Program-made: the position numbers and the translations under genes
Origin: PCRC01 sp017848435
GTDB lineage: Bacteria; Pseudomonadota; Gammaproteobacteria; Burkholderiales; Burkholderiaceae_C
Assembly: GCA_965284315.1 (NCBI GenBank)
Contig: OZ260072.1
Span: 2,108,001 to 2,172,000 of the forward strand
Length of the DNA stretch: 64,000 bases
Direction of reading: 5' to 3'
The notes under the pieces: generated by a model
The model's database searches: none
Told to the model about the DNA's origin: nothing
What the model saw: only the letters and a program-made list of their open reading frames with translations
In this document: positions 60,909 through 64,000 of the stretch, piece after piece
How positions within the stretch are numbered: position 1 is the first letter of the stretch
Layout: every line of letters starts with the position of its first letter

Positions 60909-61838
60909 TTGCCCTCAAACCAGAACCCCCTTGGTGCGCTCCCCGCCCGCTTCCGCCGCGAGCGTTTGCTGGTGGTGGGCTGTGGCGACGTGGGGCTGCG
61001 GGTGGTGCGGCAACTGGCAGGGCGGGTGCGGGTGCTTGCGCTGACCTCGTCGCCCGACCGTGCCCCCCTGCTGCGCCAGGCCGGGGCAGTGCCGCTGATT
61101 GGCAACCTGGACCAGCCCGACAGCCTGCGCCGCCTGGCAGGCCTCGCGACCCGGGTGCTACACTTGGCGCCCCCACCCGGCACGGGCGCTGGCGACCCGC
61201 GCACCCGCGCCTTGACCCGCGCCTTGCGCCTGCGTTCCTCGGCCCGCAGCGTTGTCTATGGTTCTACCAGCGGCGTGTACGGCGATTGCCAGGGCCAATG
61301 GGTGAATGAAACCCGTGCCGCCAGCGCCACCACCGCCCGCGCCCAGCGCCGCACCGACGCCGAAGCCGCGCTGCGCTTTCATGGCCGCAGCGTGGTCACC
61401 CAGGGGCCGGTGCGGGTGAGCATTTTGCGCATCCCCGGCATCTACGCGCCCGACCGCGCCGGCGGCACACCCAAAGAGCGGCTGCGCAAAGGCACACCTG
61501 TGTTGGCCGAAGCCGACGACGTGTTCACCAACCACATCCACGCCGACGACCTCGCCCGCGCCTGCGTGGCCGCGCTGTGGCGTGGCAAGCCGCAGCGCGT
61601 CTACAACGTCAACGACAGCTCGGTTCTGAAGATGGGCGACTACTTTGACCTGGCCGCCGACCTGTACGGCCTGCCCCGCCCGCCGCGCATCACCCGCGCC
61701 GAAGCCACGGCGCAACTGCCGTCCATGCAGTTGAGCTTCATGAGCGAGTCACGCCGCATGGACAACACCCGCATGCAACGCGAACTGCGGCTGCGGCTGC
61801 GCCACCCCACGGTGGCCACCGGCCTGCTGGGCGGTTAA
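60909..61838 (+). CDS. YeeZ-like NAD-dependent epimerase/dehydratase
   Basis: An SDR-fold protein of about 309 residues. The Rossmann motif is LLVVGCGDVGLRVVRQLAG, characteristic of the YeeZ group; further segments are YGSTSGVYGDCQG and LRIPGIYAPDRAGG. Substrate unknown. No ATG fits, so TTG at 60909 is proposed; a TTG at 60966 is an alternative. The frame is open for a long distance upstream across the antisense reductase gene, but that part is a shadow. It is divergent from the reductase. Confidence 0.85.
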   Translation: MPSNQNPLGALPARFRRERLLVVGCGDVGLRVVRQLAGRVRVLALTSSPDRAPLLRQAGAVPLIGNLDQPDSLRRLAGLATRVLHLAPPPGTGAGDPRTRALTRALRLRSSARSVVYGSTSGVYGDCQGQWVNETRAASATTARAQRRTDAEAALRFHGRSVVTQGPVRVSILRIPGIYAPDRAGGTPKERLRKGTPVLAEADDVFTNHIHADDLARACVAALWRGKPQRVYNVNDSSVLKMGDYFDLAADLYGLPRPPRITRAEATAQLPSMQLSFMSESRRMDNTRMQRELRLRLRHPTVATGLLGG

Positions 61839-61839
61839 A

Positions 61840-62541
61840 TCAGCCCCGGGGCACCTGGGCTTCGAGTTCGAGTTTCAGCCCGGCGGGCAGCTTGAGCTGG
61901 CGCGCCAGTTCGTCCAGGTAGGCGCGTTCCATGAAGCTGGTGGTGTCCACCACCAGCAGGCTCACCAAATACATCTCAGAGGCCATTTCCGGCGTGCTGG
62001 CCGCCTGGGCCACGGCGGCCGGGTCCAGCGGCTGGCTCAGTTGTGTGCTGTACCACTGGCGCAGGGCCGGGTCGGCTTCCAGCCGGTTCAGTTCGGCCTC
62101 GGCCAGCCCCTGTTCGCGTGCGTCCAGGTGGCCGTCGGCCTTGGCGGCAGCGATCATCGCCAGCAGCATCGCCCGGCTGTGGGACTCCACTTCGGGGGCG
62201 GGCAGGCGGTCCACGGTGTGCGGCGGTACATGGCTGGCGACAGCGTTGGGTTGGGTGGTGGCCTGCGCTTGGTTTTTCTGCCAGTCGCTGTAGGCCTTGA
62301 ACGCCACCGCACCCAGCGCCGCCACGCTGCCGTACTGCAACGCCTTGCCGCCAAAGCTGCGGCCCCGTTTGCTGCCCAGCAGCAAGCCCAAGGCACCGCC
62401 GGTCACCGCGCCACCTGCGAACTTGCCCCAGCCCGCGCCACCTGGCTGTGCCGTACCGGCCGATGCGCTGCCTTTCAGCAGCGGGTCGAGCAGGGCGCCG
62501 CCCGACTTCAGCAACTGGTCCAGCAGCGACTGTGCGCTCAC
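61840..62541 (-). CDS. YebE-like DUF533 (TerB-fold) protein
   Basis: A 233-residue protein: N-terminal GG-rich region, a hydrophobic stretch with GGAVTGGALGLLLGSKRG, and a C-terminal TerB-like helical domain with AMIAAAKADGHLDAREQ. This is the DUF533/YebE family, envelope-stress-associated in E. coli, with unknown function. The start is GTG in a GTGA overlap with the upstream YgiW-type gene. It is convergent with the epimerase gene, whose stop is 2 nt away. Confidence 0.9.
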   Translation of the reverse strand: MSAQSLLDQLLKSGGALLDPLLKGSASAGTAQPGGAGWGKFAGGAVTGGALGLLLGSKRGRSFGGKALQYGSVAALGAVAFKAYSDWQKNQAQATTQPNAVASHVPPHTVDRLPAPEVESHSRAMLLAMIAAAKADGHLDAREQGLAEAELNRLEADPALRQWYSTQLSQPLDPAAVAQAASTPEMASEMYLVSLLVVDTTSFMERAYLDELARQLKLPAGLKLELEAQVPRG

Positions 62542-62909
62542 TGTTTCACCACCGTCAGGTGTTTCACGTCAATCTCAGGCGACTTCACAAAGCTGGTTTC
62601 AACCTCACCGCGAATTTCCACAACGGTGCTGTCCGAAATGGTCTGGCCCCGAAAATCTTTCAGGTCAATCTCGACCCGGATTTCGCCGCTGCTGTCGGCG
62701 AAGCGGTACTTGTCCTTGCTCAGCTTCTCCAGAATGCGCCCGCGCAACACCACCTCCTGGTCGTCCACCGGCGCTTTCAACACCTCGGCCACGGTGGCAG
62801 GAGACTTGGTGCTGCTGGGGCCCACGTACTGGGCCTGGGCCAGGCTCAAAGCGGCGCCCAGCACCACGGCCAGGCCGATGGTGCGAATCGGGGAGCGGTG
62901 AACAGTCAT
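62538..62909 (-). CDS. YgiW/YdeI-family periplasmic stress protein (BOF domain)
   Basis: A 123-residue periplasmic protein with a signal peptide ending AQA and a single OB-fold BOF domain (about residues 38-120), e.g. VVLRGRILEKLSKDKYRF and GEIRVEIDLKDFRGQ. Family members in enterobacteria help tolerate antimicrobial peptides and peroxide. It is translationally coupled to the YebE-like gene. Confidence 0.9.
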   Translation of the reverse strand: MTVHRSPIRTIGLAVVLGAALSLAQAQYVGPSSTKSPATVAEVLKAPVDDQEVVLRGRILEKLSKDKYRFADSSGEIRVEIDLKDFRGQTISDSTVVEIRGEVETSFVKSPEIDVKHLTVVKQ

Positions 62910-63024
62910 GCGGTTTCCTTTGCGTCAATGAAAGTGACCGGTCATGCTATGCCGCGCCGAAAGGCCGTGCCTGGGCGTGGTTTTTTACACAGGGCGCGGT
63001 GCCGGCGCGACTGTGGGAATGCCC

Positions 63025-63063
63025 AAAGAAAAAGCCGGAGGCTCGTGGAGAGCTTCCGGCTTT
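63025..63063 (-). terminator. Rho-independent terminator of tRNA-Leu
   Basis: On the minus strand AAAGCCGGAAGCTC pairs with GAGCCTCCGGCTTT (one mismatch) around TCCAC, followed by TTTTTCTTT. It lies directly after the tRNA-Leu 3' end and before the YgiW-type gene, insulating the two. Confidence 0.88.
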
Positions 63064-63068
63064 GTTCG

Positions 63069-63153
63069 TGGTGCCCGGGGCCGGAATCGAACCGGCACGC
63101 CTTGCGGCGGGGGATTTTGAGTCCCCTGCGTCTACCAATTTCACCACCCGGGC
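63069..63153 (-). tRNA. tRNA-Leu (CAA anticodon)
   Basis: Acceptor GCCCGGG pairs with CCCGGGC; D-arm TGGTGAAATTGGTAGACGC is of leucine type; anticodon stem GGGGA/TCCCC with loop CTCAAAA gives anticodon CAA; long variable arm around GCCGCAAGGC; T-loop GGTTCGATTCC; encoded CCA. It reads UUG leucine codons. Confidence 0.96.
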
Positions 63154-63194
63154 AGGTAAACAGTGCAGCCCGAAATTATGGCACAGTGCGGGCT

Positions 63195-64000
63195 ATGAAT
63201 TACCCGACGATTGAAGACGCGATTGGAAAAACGCCGCTGGTGGCCTTGCAGCGCATTGGCGCAGCCGACAACGCCACGCGTGGCAATGTGCTGCTGGGCA
63301 AGCTGGAAGGCAACAACCCGGCCGGCTCGGTGAAAGACCGGCCGGCTGTGTCGATGATCCGGCGTGCCGAGGAGCGCGGTGAAATCCGGCCTGGCGACAC
63401 GCTGATCGAGGCCACCTCGGGCAACACCGGGATTGCGCTGGCGATGGCCGCAGCCATCAAGGGGTACCGCATGGTGCTGGTGATGCCGGAGGACCTGAGC
63501 ATCGAGCGGGCGCAGACCATGAAAGCGTTTGGTGCCGAGCTGATCCTGACGCCCAAGAGCGGTGGCATGGAGTACGCCCGCGACCTGGCCGACAACATGG
63601 CGCGCGAGGGCAAGGGCCGGGTGCTGGACCAGTTTGCCAACCCCGACAACCCGCGTGTGCACTACGAGACCACTGGCCCGGAAATCTGGGAGCAGACCGG
63701 CGGGCGCATCACCCATTTTGTGAGCGCGATGGGCACCACCGGCACCATCACCGGGGTGTCGCGCTTCCTGAAAGAGAAAAACCCGGCCATCAAGGTCATT
63801 GGTGCGCAGCCGAGCGAGGGCTCGCGCATCCCCGGCATCCGCAAGTGGCCCGAGGCCTACATGCCCAAGATTTACGACGCGACGCACGTGGACGACACCG
63901 TGCTGGTGAGCCAGGACGCCGCCGAGGAAATGTGCCGCCGCATGGCGCGCGAAGAGGGCATTTTTGCCGGCATCTCGGCGGCGGGCGCCTGCTGGGTGGC
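63195..64000 (+). CDS. cysM: Cysteine synthase B (CysM), C-terminus outside window
   Basis: A PLP enzyme that makes cysteine (or sulfocysteine) from O-acetylserine and sulfide or thiosulfate. About 268 codons are present, open to the window edge. The PLP lysine lies in GSVKDRPA (about residue 48), the substrate loop is TSGNTGIALAMA, and the PLP-phosphate loop is AMGTTGTITG. The ERAQTMKAFGAELILTP segment favours CysM over CysK. The start ATG lies 42 nt after the divergent tRNA-Leu gene. Confidence 0.95.
   Translation, partial: MNYPTIEDAIGKTPLVALQRIGAADNATRGNVLLGKLEGNNPAGSVKDRPAVSMIRRAEERGEIRPGDTLIEATSGNTGIALAMAAAIKGYRMVLVMPEDLSIERAQTMKAFGAELILTPKSGGMEYARDLADNMAREGKGRVLDQFANPDNPRVHYETTGPEIWEQTGGRITHFVSAMGTTGTITGVSRFLKEKNPAIKVIGAQPSEGSRIPGIRKWPEAYMPKIYDATHVDDTVLVSQDAAEEMCRRMAREEGIFAGISAAGACWV

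Overview
This GC-rich window has tightly packed genes, many with GTGA or ATGA overlaps. It reads as chromosomal DNA of a betaproteobacterium of the order Burkholderiales, most likely family Comamonadaceae (Hydrogenophaga/Rhodoferax/Acidovorax-like). The support is the protein families, the neighbourhoods (DUF3460-scpA; yciO near an M50 protease and trpS; the FDH accessory set DUF3305/DUF3306/TorD) and a short dispersed repeat that I recall from that family. I see no rRNA, CRISPR array, transposase, integrase or phage gene.

Layout. 1-5.2 kb: thiC (cut by the window edge) with a TPP riboswitch, nadB, scpA, a DUF3460 gene and a BamE-like lipoprotein. 5.2-9.1 kb: a SulP anion transporter and metG. 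9.1-14.5 kb: a complete peptide-export operon (double-glycine precursor, HlyD-type adaptor, C39-peptidase ABC exporter, TolC-type channel) lying between metG and mrp, which are direct divergent neighbours in E. coli. 14.65-34.2 kb: mrp, a LysR regulator, an oxalate/formate-type carrier, a cytoplasmic NAD-linked formate dehydrogenase (fused gamma-beta subunit plus alpha), maturation genes, then a Tat-exported membrane-bound formate dehydrogenase operon and fdhD. 34.2-43.5 kb: FtsX-like permease, truncated haemoglobin, exported Fe-superoxide dismutase, Smr, radC, an FKBP isomerase, ispH, a VOC protein, serS and a PaaI thioesterase. 43.6-52.2 kb: a complete biotin-independent malonate decarboxylase operon (mdcACDEGBH, with mdcR and a MatC-like carrier). 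52.5-64 kb: a TauE/SafE permease with divergent LysR, tRNA-Ser(CGA), an orphan NarL-type regulator, trpS, an M50 protease, yciO, an EamA exporter, a PHP phosphatase, a 2Fe-2S reductase, a YeeZ-like epimerase, a YebE-like protein, a YgiW-like protein, tRNA-Leu(CAA) and cysM (cut by the window edge).

How it works together. The formate block would import formate or oxalate, oxidise formate in the cytoplasm to make NADH and in the periplasm to feed quinones, and carries shared maturation functions. The malonate block imports malonate and decarboxylates it to acetate on an acyl carrier protein.

The least expected signals are the peptide-export operon with its uncharacterised 67-residue precursor, and a family of about 60-bp repeats in five copies. 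One copy is read through in frame at the domain junction of the fused formate dehydrogenase subunit, one supplies the start of the haemoglobin gene, and one fills the gap in front of scpA.
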